Shown here piece by piece: positions 30,813 to 41,661 of a DNA stretch of 64,000 nt. A program made the position numbers and the translations under genes. Under the pieces are notes generated by a model. That model worked only from the letters and a program-made list of their open reading frames with translations. It did not search any database and had not been told where the DNA came from. How positions within the stretch are numbered: position 1 is the first letter of the stretch; each line of letters begins with the position of its first letter. Source of the stretch: Patiria miniata (taxonomy: Eukaryota; Echinodermata; Asteroidea; Valvatida; Asterinidae); contig NW_024037075.1 in the NCBI RefSeq assembly GCF_015706575.1, forward strand, positions 10,663,746-10,727,745, given 5' to 3'.

Positions 30813-33800
30813 GGGTGCAGACCAGTAAATCGGTCCGAAATTGCCTGCGCCGGCCAAATCACGATTTGCATGCCCTCAAAATCTTCGGTATTTGAGCATG
30901 CTGGGCCATGAACTTGAGGGTTTGTAAAAAATATGGGTGGAAACCGTGCACAGGACTGGGAGCTTGCAGTTCTGTGTAATTTTGATGTAATTTGGACCCT
31001 AAAAGCGCTCTATTTTGCAATGGAGTGTAGGCATCGTTTTTCAAAATGGCGATGGGCTTCAGGACTATTTTCAGGGGTGATCATCTTCAGAGGGAAATTT
31101 CTCCTAAAAGTCATCAGTTGACCCCCCGAAAATTGAAAAGAAAATGAAAGATGATGACATAAGCTTTAATTTGATGTGTGTCTCGAACACCTTGGAGAGT
31201 TGTGAGTATTTTTCCCGAATTTTTGAAGTGGGAGCATTTACCATTGGGGTCTATGGAAGTTTATTTACTGGTCTGTTACCTATAGTTTCAAAATTGCGCC
31301 TTCCATCGTTTGTCAAATGTTTGCGGAGTGTTTTTTTTTCAGGGGGGCGGAACCTTCGGGGGGGGGGGGCAGCGTTTCAAAAGGGGTCACCAATGGCGGT
31401 TCCGCAACAAATACGCCAAAAATCTGAATACGGCCGATGGACCGTCCTCCGATCACAGCAATTTCGAGCGAACAAGGGGGGGGGGGGGTAATTTGGGGTC
31501 GGAAGGAGCAAAAACTCAATTAACGCCCGTTGGGGGCGCCCTACAGTAAGGTAGCCGCAAACAGAGGGCTTGTTTTCAGGCCAGAAATCGCAGTCAGAGA
31601 TTTTTTTCTCGCAATTTTTTGATGAAAAGTGAGTCATCCATCCTTCCTCGTGCCGTACAAGTGGTTTGGGGAAATTTTTCAAAACCTCGCTTCTTTATAG
31701 TTTCAAAATGGCGCCTTCCATCGTTTGTTGTCAAATGTTTGCGGAGTGTTTTTTTTTCAGGGGGGCAGAACCTTGGGAGGGGGGGGGGGCAGCGTTTCAA
31801 AAGGGGTCACCAATGGCGGTTCCGCAACAAATGCGCCCAAAATCTGAATACGGCCGATGGACCGTCCTCCGATCACAGCAATTTCGAGCGAACAAGGGGG
31901 GGGGGGGTAATTTGGGGTCGGAAGGAGCAAAAACTTAATTAACGCCCGTTGGGGGCGCCCTACAGTAAGGTAGCCGCAAACAGAGGGCTTGTTTTCAGGC
32001 CAGAAATCGCAGTCAGAGATTTTTTTTCTCGCAATTTTTTGATGAAATATGAGTCATCCATCCTTCCTCGTACCGTACAAGAGGTTTGGGGAAATTTTTC
32101 AAAACCTCGCTTCTTTATAGGGTGCAGACCAGTAAATCGGTCCGAAATTGCCTGCGCCGGCCAAATCACGATTTGCATGCCCTCAAAATCTTCGGTATTT
32201 GAGCATGCTGTGGGCCATGAACTTGAGGGTTTGTAAAAAATATGGGTGGAAACCGTGCACAGGACTGGGAGCTTGCAGTTCTGTGTAATTTGATGTAATT
32301 TGGACCCTAAAAGCGCTCTATTTTGCAATGGAGTGTAGGCATCGTTTTTCAAAATGGCGATGGGCTTCAGGACTATTTTCAGGGGTGATCATCTTCAGAG
32401 GGAAATTTCTCCTAAAAGTCATCAGTTGACCCCCCGAAAATTGAAAAGAAAATGAAAGATGATGACATAAGCTTTAATTTGATGTGTGTCTCGAACACCT
32501 TGGAGAGTTGTGAGTATTTTTCCCGAATTTTTGAAGTGGGAGCATTTACCATTGGGGTCTATGGAAGTTTATTTACTGGTCTGTTACCTATAGTTTCAAA
32601 ATTGCGCCTTCCATCGTTTGTCAAATGTTTGCGGAGTGTTTTTTTTTTCAGGGGGGCGGAACCTTGGGGGGGGGGGGCAGCGTTTCAAAAGGGGTCACCA
32701 ATGGCGGTTCCGCAACAAATACGCCAAAAATCTGAATACGGCCGATGGACCGTCCTCCGATCACAGCAATTTCGAGCGAACAAGGGGGGGGGGGGTGTAA
32801 TTTGGGGTCGGAAGGAGCAAAAACTTAATTAACGCCCGTTGGGGGCGCCCTACAGTAAGGTAGCCGCAAACAGAGGGCTTGTTTTCAGGCCAGAAATCGC
32901 AGTCAGAGATTTTTTTTCTCGCAATTTTTTGATGAAATATGAGTCATCCATCCTTCCTCGTACCGTACAAGAGGTTTGGGGAAATTTTTCAAAACCTCGC
33001 TTCTTTATAGGGTGCAGACCAGTAAATCGGTCCGAAATTGCCTGCGCCGGCCAAATCACGATTTGCATGCCCTCAAAATCTTCGGTATTTGAGCATGCTG
33101 GGCCATGAACTTGAGGGTTTGTAAAAAATATGGGTGGAAACCGTGCACAGGACTGGGAGCTTGCAGTTCTGTGTAATTTTGATGTAATTTGGACCCTAAA
33201 AGCGCTCTATTTTGCAATGGAGTGTAGGCATCGTTTTTCAAAATGGCGATGGGCTTCAGGACTATTTTCAGGGGTGATCATCTTCAGAGGGAAATTTCTC
33301 CTAAAAGTCATCAGTTGACCCCCCGAAAATTGAAAAGAAAATGAAAGATGATGACATAAGCTTTAATTTGATGTGTGTCTCGAACACCTTGGAGAGTTGT
33401 GAGTATTTTTCCCGAATTTTTGAAGTGGGAGCATTTACCATTGGGGTCTATGGAAGTTTATTTACTGGTCTGTTACCTATAGTTTCAAAATTGCGCCTTC
33501 CATCGTTTGTCAAATGTTTGCGGAGTGTTTTTTTTTTTCAGGGGGGCGGAACCTTCGGGGGGGGGGGCAGCGTTTCAAAAGGGGTCACCAATGGCGGTTC
33601 CGCAACAAATACGCCAAAAATCTGAATACGGCCGATGGACCGTCCTCCGATCACAGCAATTTCGAGCGAACAAGGGGGGGGGGGGGGGGGGTAATTTGGG
33701 GTCGGAAGGAGCAAAAACTCAATTAACGCCCGTTGGGGGCGCCCTACAGTAAGGTAGCCGCAAACAGAGGGCTTGTTTTCAGGCCAGAAATCGCAGTCAG

Positions 33801-36800
33801 AGATTTTTTTCTCGCAATTTTTTGATGAAAAGTGAGTCATCCATCCTTCCTCGTGCCGTACAAGTGGTTTGGGGAAATTTTTCAAAACCTCGCTTCTTTA
33901 TAGTTTCAAAATGGCGCCTTCCATCGTTTGTTGTCAAATGTTTGCGGAGTGTTTTTTTTTTCAGGGGGGCAGAACCTTGGGGGGGGGGGGGGCAGCGTTT
34001 CAAAAGGGGTCACCAATGGCGGTTCCGCAACAAATGCGCCCAAAATCTGAATACGGCCGATGGACCGTCCTCCGATCACAGCAATTTCGAGCGAACAAGG
34101 GGGGGGGAGGGGGTAATTTGGGGTCGGAAGGAGCAAAAACTTAATTAACGCCCGTTGGGGGCGCCCTACAGTAAGGTAGCCGCAAACAGAGGGCTTGTTT
34201 TCAGGCCAGAAATCGCAGTCAGAGATTTTTTTTCTCGCAATTTTTTGATGAAATATGAGTCATCCATCCTTCCTCGTACCGTACAAGAGGTTTGGGGAAA
34301 TTTTTCAAAACCTCGCTTCTTTATAGGGTGCAGACCAGTAAATCGGTCCGAAATTGCCTGCGCCGGCCAAATCACGATTAGCATGCCCTCAAAATCTTCG
34401 GTATTTGAGCATGCTGTGGGCCATGAACTTGAGGGTTTGTAAAAAATATGGGTGGAAACCGTGCACAGGACTGGGAGCTTGCAGTTCTGTGTAATTTTGA
34501 TGTAATTTGGACCCTAAAAGCGCTCTATTTTGCAATGGAGTGTAGGCATCGTTTTTCAAAATGGCGATGGGCTTCAGGACTATTTTCAGGGGTGATCATC
34601 TTCAGAGGGAAATTTCTCCTAAAAGTCATCAGTTGACCCCCCGAAAATTGAAAAGAAAATGAAAGATGATGACATAAGCTTTAATTTGATGTGTGTCTCG
34701 AACACCTTGGAGAGTTGTGAGTATTTTTCCCGAATTTTTGAAGTGGGAGCATTTACCATTGGGGTCTATGGAAGTTTATTTACTGGTCTGTTACCTATAG
34801 TTTCAAAATTGCGCCTTCCATCGTTTGTCAAATGTTTGCGGAGTGTTTTTTTTTCAGGGGGGCGGAACCTTGGGGGGGGGGCAGCGTTTCAAAAGGGGTC
34901 ACCAATGGCGGTTCCGCAACAAATACGCCAAATATCTGAATACGGCCGATGGACCGTCCTCCGATCACAGCAATTTCGAGCGAACAAGGGGGGGGGGGGG
35001 GTAATTTGGGGTCGGAAGGAGCAAAAACTCAATTAACGCCCGTTGGGGGCGCCCTACAGTAAGGTAGCCGCAAACAGAGGGCTTGTTTTCAGGCCAGAAA
35101 TCGCAGTCAGAGATTTTTTTCTCGCAATTTTTTGATGAAAAGTGAGTCATCCATCCTTCCTCGTGCCGTACAAGTGGTTTGGGGAAATTTTTCAAAACCT
35201 CGCTTCTTTATAGTTTCAAAATGGCGCCTTCCATCGTTTGTTGTCAAATGTTTGCGGAGTGGTTTTTTTTTCAGGGGGGCAGAACCTTGGGGGGGGGCAG
35301 CGTTTCAAAAAGGGGTCACCAATGGCGGTTCCGCAACAAATGCGCCCAAAATCTGAATACGGCCGATGGACCGTCCTCCGATCACAGCAATTTCGAGCGA
35401 ACAAGGGGGGGTGGGTGTAATTTGGGGTCGGAAGGAGCAAAAACTTAATTAACGCCCGTTGGGGGCGCCCTACAGTAAGGTAGCCGCAAACAGAGGGCTT
35501 GTTTTCAGGCCAGAAATCGCAGTCAGAGATTTTTTTTCTCGCAATTTTTTGATGAAATATGAGTCATCCATCCTTCCTCGTACCGTACAAGAGGTTTGGG
35601 GAAATTTTTCAAAACCTCGCTTCTTTATAAGGTGCAGACCAGTAAATCGGTCCGAAATTGCCTGCGCCGGCCAAATCACGATTTGCATGCCCTCAAAATC
35701 TTCGGTATTTGAGCATGCTGGGCCATGAACTTGAGGGTTTGTAAAAATATGGGTGGAAACCGTGCACAGGACTGGGAGCTTGCAGTTCTGTGTAATTTTG
35801 ATGTAATTTGGACCCTAAAAGCGCTCTATTTTGCAATGGAGTGTAGGCATCGTTTTTCAAAATGGCGATGGGCTTCAGGACTATTTTCAGGGGTGATCAT
35901 CTTCAGAGGGAAATTTCTCCTAAAAGTCATCAGTTGACCCCCCGAAAATTGAAAAGAAAATGAAAGATGATGACATAAGCTTTAATTTGATGTGTGTCTC
36001 GAACACCTTGGAGAGTTGTGAGTATTTTTCCCGAATTTTTGAAGTGGGAGCATTTACCATTGGGGTATATGGAAGTTTATTTACTGGTCTGTTACCTATA
36101 GTTTCAAAATTGCGCCTTCCATCGTTTGTCAAATGTTTGCGGAGTGTTTTTTTTTTCAGGGGGCGGAACCTTGGGGGGGGGGCAGCGTTTCAAAAGGGGT
36201 CACCAATGGCGGTTCCGCAACAAATACGCCAAATATCTGAATACGGCCGATGGACCGTCCTCCGATCACAGCAATTTCGAGCGAACAAGGGGGGGGGGGG
36301 TAATTTGGGGTCGGAAGGAGCAAAAACTCAATTAACGCCCGTTGGGGGCGCCCTACAGTAAGGTAGCCGCAAACAGAGGGCTTGTTTTCAGGCCAGAAAT
36401 CGCAGTCAGAGATTTTTTTCTCGCAATTTTTTGATGAAAAGTGAGTCATCCATCCTTCCTCGTGCCGTACAAGTGGTTTGGGGAAATTTTTCAAAACCTC
36501 GCTTCTTTATAGTTTCAAAATGGCGCCTTCCATCGTTTGTTGTCAAATGTTTGCGGAGTGGTTTTTTTTTCAGGGGGGCAGAACCTTGGGGGGGGGGGGG
36601 GGCAACGTTTCAAAAGGGGTCACCAATGGCGGTTCCGCAACAAATGCGCCCAAAATCTGAATACGGCCGATGGACCGTCCTCCGATCACAGCAATTTCGA
36701 GCGAACAAGGGGGGGGGGGGGTGTAATTTGGGGTCGGAAGGAGCAAAAACTTAATTAACGCCCGTTGGGGGCGCCCTACAGTAAGGTAGCCGCAAACAGA

Positions 36801-37570
36801 GGGCTTGTTTTCAGGCCAGAAATCGCAGTCAGAGATTTTTTTTCTCGCAATTTTTTGATGAAATATGAGTCATCCATCCTTCCTCGTACCGTACAAGAGG
36901 TTTGGGGAAATTTTTCAAAACCTCGCTTCTTTATAGGGTGCAGACCAGTAAATCGGTCCGAAATTGCCTGCGCCGGCCAAATCACGATTTGCATGCCCTC
37001 AAAATCTTCGGTATTTGAGCATGCTGGGCCATGAACTTGAGGGTTTGTAAAAAATATGGGTGGAAACCGTGCACAGGACTGGGAGCTTGCAGTTCTGTGT
37101 AATTTTGATGTAATTTGGACCCTAAAAGCGCTCTATTTTGCAATGGAGTGTAGGCATCGTTTTTCAAAATGGCGATGGGCTTCAGGACTATTTTCAGGGG
37201 TGATCATCTTCAGAGGGAAATTTCTCCTAAAAGTCATCAGTTGACCCCTCAAAAATTGAAAAGAAAATGAAAGATGATGACATAAGCTTTAATTTGATGT
37301 GTGTCTTGAACACCTTGGAGAGTTGTGAGTATTTTCCCCGATTTTTTGAAGTGGGAGCATTTACCATTGGGGTCTATGGAAGTTTATTTACTGGTCTGCT
37401 ACCAGAAGCAATCCGCGCGGTGATTTCGACCCCTACAGACCAAAATTATTTTGGTCTCTATATCCTACAGTCCGGCCACCCAATTGATATGTAAATGAGG
37501 CCCTTTGTTTTAGGCCTCATGCATAAATTAGGTCGCTTAAGACTATACACACTACTAAGGTTCCTTTCAT

Positions 37571-37774
37571 AGTTTGTTCAACCAATACATTAAGCAAGAG
37601 ACAATTGGTCATTGAAAACTGTAGTTTGTTGCGACAGTCTCATTGAAAACTTTTGAAACTAGTGGGACTATTCATTTTACTGGATTCAGTCACTGAGGTC
37701 TATTTTCTGGAATGAAAAAGCTAATTAAAAGTATAATAGCTTAATTAAAGTGTATTGGGTCGCTCGAGTAGCGT
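37571..37774. other. Unassigned spacer
   Basis: Short unique sequence outside the right terminal repeat of the composite element; no feature is recognised. Confidence 0.35.
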
Positions 37775-37960
37775 CTGACTTGGGTTGGTAACAAGTCATT
37801 TTTTGCAATCCCAAGTCAAGTCACAAGTCATTGTTTGCAAGTCCAACTCAAGGCACAAGTCAAAGCTGGTATTTACAAGTCAAGTCACAAGTCACAAAAA
37901 TAGCGACTCGAGTCCGACTCGAGTCCAAGTCACATGACTCGAGTCAGCAACTCTGAGTTT
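37775..37960. repeat. CAAGTCAAGTCA simple-repeat element, copy 2
   Basis: Begins TTGGTAACAAGTCATTTTTT and ends GACTCGAGTCAGCAACTCTG, with degenerate AAGTCACAAGTC repeats between. It is similar to 26386-26580 and in the same orientation. The G-A-C-T-C-G-A-G-T-C palindromes near the right end are typical of hAT elements of this simple-repeat type. Confidence 0.5.
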
Positions 37961-39289
37961 ACCTATTTCAAAACCAGCTAAATGCAAGGCAAGACAGAAC
38001 AAAGAGGCAATCTTTTTAACACATGACTTTAATTTGACTGGAGTGAAAAGCTTGTATTTTTCATTTTTTTTTAAATTGCGAACACAGTCACTGGTGTAAG
38101 ACACAATTGGAGGGGAGATGAATTTCTGAACAAAATGAGATGGAATGCAACACCCATCAAACACAACTTTGGTTAATTCATAACATTTCAATTCTATATA
38201 TTTATCATCGACTTTTTGCGAAAGCATACTTTCAAAATCCAGACAGTAGGCTTAGGCCTACTCTAACAATGGCAGTTTTCCTTTGACTTTGAAACCACAC
38301 ATGATCTCCAGAAATCAAATTCTTACACATGCATGGTATCTATTCTTGCAGCCTCTACATAAGAAAAAACACAAACATCAAATCCAAACGCATCATTTTT
38401 TACTGCAATTTCATTTGAAAAACAAAACAAAAAACAATGTCACATAGCCTACTTCAAGAAAAACAGAAGAAAAAAAGGAAGACTTTACTTTCGTCTGAAT
38501 TACAGGAAAACGTGCCCAGGATTAAAACGACAAAATTTAATCATGCCTATCTAGTTGTGCTATAGGCGAAGAAAACGACGGCATGCATCTTTGTTTCTCA
38601 TGAATCGGTGCTCCGTCTGGAGGTCCGATACTTGTTATTTTTCTCGCCTCCGCTCATCATGCATGTCAGCAGGACCAAGTAATTTGCCCATTTTTTTTTT
38701 CAGCTCTACTGCACGCGGCAACACACTGAACCAGTCCCCGTGGTAGTTTCTCATTATGGATATGTGTTCAATACTGCTCTTTATTCAACCCATAATCTGC
38801 GCGGCTATAGGAGCGCTAGTTTTGTGCAGTTGAGTGCGTGCTACTATTTCGCTGTCCTCATTTGGGGGAGGGGGGGGGCGACTGCAAAAAAATTGGAAAG
38901 TTTGTCAAAATTTTGAAACTAAGCAAGTATCGGGAACAATTTTTCGACTTCACGTGTAATTTAAGTCTTTACCTAGTCTCACTAGAACACGCGTACGTAC
39001 CCCACTCAACCGAGAAACACCCACCGATAAAAGTTAATCTCGACTCGGAGGTACACTACTTGATGTGTACATAGGGGGCGCTATCATGAAGCCATCTAAC
39101 CGTTTCGTTTTACCGATTTTATTGTGACCCAGTATTGACCCCCCCCCCCAAAAAAAGATACAATGAAAAAAGAAACGTGCGCCGCGCCAGATGCAAACAC
39201 TTGAGCATTTTTCATTCATAATTTGGAGATCACGTGGTAATCCACTTTGACGTCATACATGTACGTCACACGTGCGCAGTACTTCCGTT
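37961..39289. other. Intergenic stretch, no gene recognised
   Basis: Open frames on both strands (for example 37892-38227 minus and 38555-38746 plus) lack recognisable motifs or splice context. A poly-C run lies near 39140. Nothing further can be supported. Confidence 0.4.
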
Positions 39290-39466
39290 ACGCGTTTAAT
39301 GCACCTGCTACGTGTCTTGTATCCGACTCTTCATTCATGAGCAATAATCATCAGCGCAGGGAGTGTTGGAGCCAGACTACGGTATTGCGACATCATATCC
39401 GGCATATTGGCGCGACCGACCGGCTTTTCGTCCTCAGAGTTCGCCTTTTTCTACACGGTTTTCACA
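39290..39466 (+). promoter_or_regulatory. Possible 5' UTR exon/promoter of ABCF2
   Basis: This is a locally CpG-richer segment ending in a strong donor, CACA/GTAAGTACG at 39467. A good acceptor, TTTCGTGCAG, ends at 41610, 51 bp upstream of the ABCF2 start codon. Splicing 39466 to 41611 would give a non-coding first exon. Only splice-site quality and position support this. Confidence 0.3.
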
Positions 39467-39728
39467 GTAAGTACGTGATTTCTGTTGCAAAATCTTATCG
39501 GGAATTTCGCAGAGTGAATAAGGGAACATTTCTACCATTTTCTAATGATCTTTAATGAAAGAAAAAAACAATGAAAAACGCGAAATCGGTTGTCAAAAAA
39601 TGAGACGTAGGGCCTACTTGTCACATTCCTTTCTGAAGTTCCTCCATGCTTTATTGTGTGCTCAGCAGCATGCTCAGCCTATCATCAACTGATCAATCAT
39701 GTCCATTTCTTGTCAACGCATTATTTTT

Positions 39729-39757
39729 GGCTTTTTTCGCAAATTTGCGAAGAAGCC
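39729..39757. repeat. Hairpin related to the 13.6-kb pair
   Basis: An imperfect GGCTTTTTTCGC/GCGAAGAAGCC hairpin is followed by sequence shared with 13690-13740 (ATAGACTTTGTACACGTTTT). It marks a second, shorter copy of the dispersed element seen at 13.6-14.6 kb. Confidence 0.5.
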
Positions 39758-39848
39758 TTTCTTTCTGTTCTCATTTTTATCTTTCTTCTTCTTTTACTAA
39801 ATCCCATAGACTTTGTACACGTTTTTTCTTAGCCCCATAAAATAAAGA

Positions 39849-40405
39849 TAGTGGATATTTTGCCGGAGGTAATGACGGCAAACTAACGTTTACTAAAGGT
39901 TTGCCGGCGGTAATCCATATCAACAGAGGGCGCTGTACTCTTTAAGATAGGGCTGAATTATAAGATGTATTAAATTCCCACCAAAAGTTGTGTAGCACGT
40001 TTGGTGTAGTGGTTAAACAAAGGCTCTAGTAAGCGGGATGACTCGCGTTCGATTCCGACCGCAGCACATTTAAAAAAAAATTTCTCATCCCCAAATAAAT
40101 AAGAATATTCTTCTCTTATTATTTTAACATGTCTCAAACATTTTTTTGCAGAGTATTACATTTTCTTTTTCAGATTTGTGGCTCTGGAGCCGTGGAGGAT
40201 TTGTTTTAAAAGGGAAATAAAGTCCGAAATTATATAATGGTCTGAATCCCATCTTGTGAATACGAGGTTACAACGACAATTTTTGCATGGAGCCAGACTA
40301 AAATTTGTCACCGGAAAATGTTTAAGTACAAAAAAACAGTAACTGCGCATGTTCAGTGCATATCCGGCAAACTAACGTTTACTAAAGGTTTGCCGTCTCC
40401 GGCAA
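39849..40405. mobile_element. TIR element with internal tRNA-like segment
   Basis: The ends are inverted: AGTGGATATTTTGCCGGAG on the left, and on the right the inverse of CTCCGGCAAAATATACACTG. Each end also carries the phrase GGCAAACTAACGTTTACT in direct orientation, itself part of a short palindrome with AAAGGTTTGCC. No transposase is present. Confidence 0.65.
39992..40066 (+). other. tRNA-like (SINE head-like) sequence
   Basis: An A-box-like TTTGGTGTAGTGG (39999-40011) and a B-box-like CGTTCGATTCC (40045-40055) lie at tRNA-like spacing, followed by an A-rich run. The acceptor and T stems do not pair well enough for a functional tRNA. It is best read as a decayed tRNA-derived SINE head or a tRNA pseudogene lodged in the TIR element. 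Confidence 0.45.
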
Positions 40406-40420
40406 AATATACACTGCCTA

Positions 40421-40915
40421 AAATAAATGTGGCCAATTTACTGGACTAGGCCTAGGCCTTCCTCCGTTAACATAGGCCACACATCCACCATGTACAAAAA
40501 CATGTCGCACTTTGTCAAATTTTGATTTTCACTTTTAGGCTTAGTTTGTTGTAGGGTTTTTTGCTTAACATGCTTAAGAAGCATACTTAACCCTCTTCAT
40601 AGGCTAATTAGCCTTTTCCGGATGTCTAATTTTCATGAAATTTCATCATGTTCATGTTGAAATTTTGATACGCAAACGTGTGCAAACAAATCTGGAAATT
40701 ACACAAAAAATAGACATCTGACAAAAGGCAGCACTTTCTGATTGGCCTGTAAAGAGGGTGAGTATGCTATTTCAGCAAAAAACCCTACAATTGAGTACAA
40801 ATTAAGCCTAAATGTGAAAATCAAAATTTGACAAAGTGCAACATGTTTTTGTACATGGTGGATGTGTGGCCTATGTTTACGGAGGTAGTCCAGTAAATTG
40901 GCCACATTTACGGGG
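40421..40915. mobile_element. Foldback-type MITE with ~145-bp arms
   Basis: The left arm at about 40425-40575 and the right arm at about 40770-40913 are inverted copies. They share ATGTGGCCAATTTACTGGAC at the tip, CATCCACCATGTACAAAAAC in the middle, and GTAGGGTTTTTTGC at the inner end. The ~195-bp spacer has no coding potential. Confidence 0.8.
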
Positions 40916-41089
40916 CTAATGGCTGATGCTAGTACATGTGGATAGAACTTAACTTTGACTTGGAAAGCATCGTATCATTTGGGAGTCAAGGAACCACGCA
41001 CTTGTACACACAAAAAATAGTCACTTGCATACTGTACTTTACATATTTTACATGGTACGAGTCGTCTTAACTGATATGACAGGAGGTAC

Positions 41090-41165
41090 GAGTTGACCAA
41101 GGTACGAGTTGTCCAAGGCACGAGATGTCCAAGGTACATGTACGAGTTGCCAAAGGTGCAAGTTG
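41090..41165. repeat. Minisatellite of GTACGAGTTG-type units
   Basis: Four to five degenerate copies of a ~17-bp unit (GTACGAGTTGNCCAAG) lie about 500 bp upstream of the ABCF2 start codon. Confidence 0.6.
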
Positions 41166-41246
41166 ACTCGAAAGCCTACATGTTTAGTTACTGAAGCCAA
41201 GGGAACAATAAGTGATGGCCAGATATGGGAATCTTTCCCAAAAATT

Positions 41247-41562
41247 AACCCTAACCCTGCCAGACGCATCACAGTGCATCAGGTGGAAAAGTCTGGTGCA
41301 CTTTGATTGAAAATGCTACCAACACCAGTGCATAAACCAGGCCACTTCTAAGACACTGAGGGCTAGTCCCATAGAACAATGCCAGAGTTGTATCCTGCTA
41401 CGTTGGGGGACCACAGACTCTGAGGCAGTTTGGCCTTGAGACTTTTGGCCTGATGGATCTTGCTACACTGGGCAGGCTTGTCATTTCGCCAAGTGTTGCA
41501 TGTTGCTGCGTCTGGCAGGGTTTCAAGCCAATATACCCTGGAGGGTTAGGGTTAAGGTTATT
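41247..41562. mobile_element. Short inverted-repeat element upstream of ABCF2
   Basis: AACCCTAACCCTGCCAGACG on the left is matched in inverse by CGTCTGGCAGGGTT near 41510-41523, and the outer TAACCCTAACC by GGTTAGGGTTA near 41545-41555. The TTAGGG-like sequence is too short to be a telomeric relic, and a MITE is more likely. Confidence 0.45.
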
Positions 41563-41661
41563 ATTAAAAAGAGATGAGTTGACCAACATGTATGTTTCTG
41601 TTTCGTGCAGGTTTTTTGTCGAACAGTTTTGAAGTAAATTCTACCACCAACATCACTGACC

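Larger units (their letters stand above)
29921..37403. repeat. Higher-order tandem array of MITE (A, ~470 bp) and satellite monomer (B, ~420 bp)
   Basis: There are seven near-identical A units, starting at 29921, 30813, 32120, 33010, 34326, 35630 and 36936. Between them lie ten B monomers, one or two at a time: A-B, A-B-B, A-B, A-B-B, A-B-B, A-B-B, A. Distances between A starts are about 892, 1307, 890, 1316, 1304 and 1306 bp. A-B plus A-B-B forms a 2.2-kb unit present twice in full (29921-32119 and 32120-34325). Diagnostic variants follow this order: GCTGTGGGCC is found in the A units at 29921, 32120 and 34326, and GCTGGGCC in the others. Open frames of 60-130 codons repeated through the array are by-products. 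The poly-G lengths vary between units. Confidence 0.9.
26905..37570. mobile_element. Composite TIR-bounded element containing death-domain palindrome and tandem array
   Basis: Inverted repeats of about 160 bp bound the region: 26905-27065 and 37404-37570, sharing the GACTATACACAC tip, GGCCTCATTTACATATCAAT and the CCAAAATAATTTTGG palindrome. A further ~35 bp of the left repeat (27062-27098) is matched in inverse at 29885-29920, directly before the tandem array. So the right terminal repeat is split by the 7.5-kb array. Removing 29921-37403 would restore one continuous right repeat. No transposase was recognised inside. It is either a non-autonomous transposon that captured host sequence or a composite of several events. 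Confidence 0.65.

Noticed and set aside
29921-37403. Repeated 60-133 codon open frames in the array (for example those starting MKDDDISFNLM or MGAPYSKVAAN)
   Set aside because: They recur only because the DNA unit recurs. Frames are interrupted by poly-G length changes between units, and none resembles a known protein.
39992-40066. Functional tRNA gene
   Set aside because: A- and B-box-like blocks are present but acceptor and arm pairing is poor, and the segment lies inside a TIR element with an A-rich run after it.
41245-41560. TTAGGG/CCCTAA runs as an interstitial telomere
   Set aside because: Only about two imperfect units occur, in inverted positions at the ends of a short TIR element.
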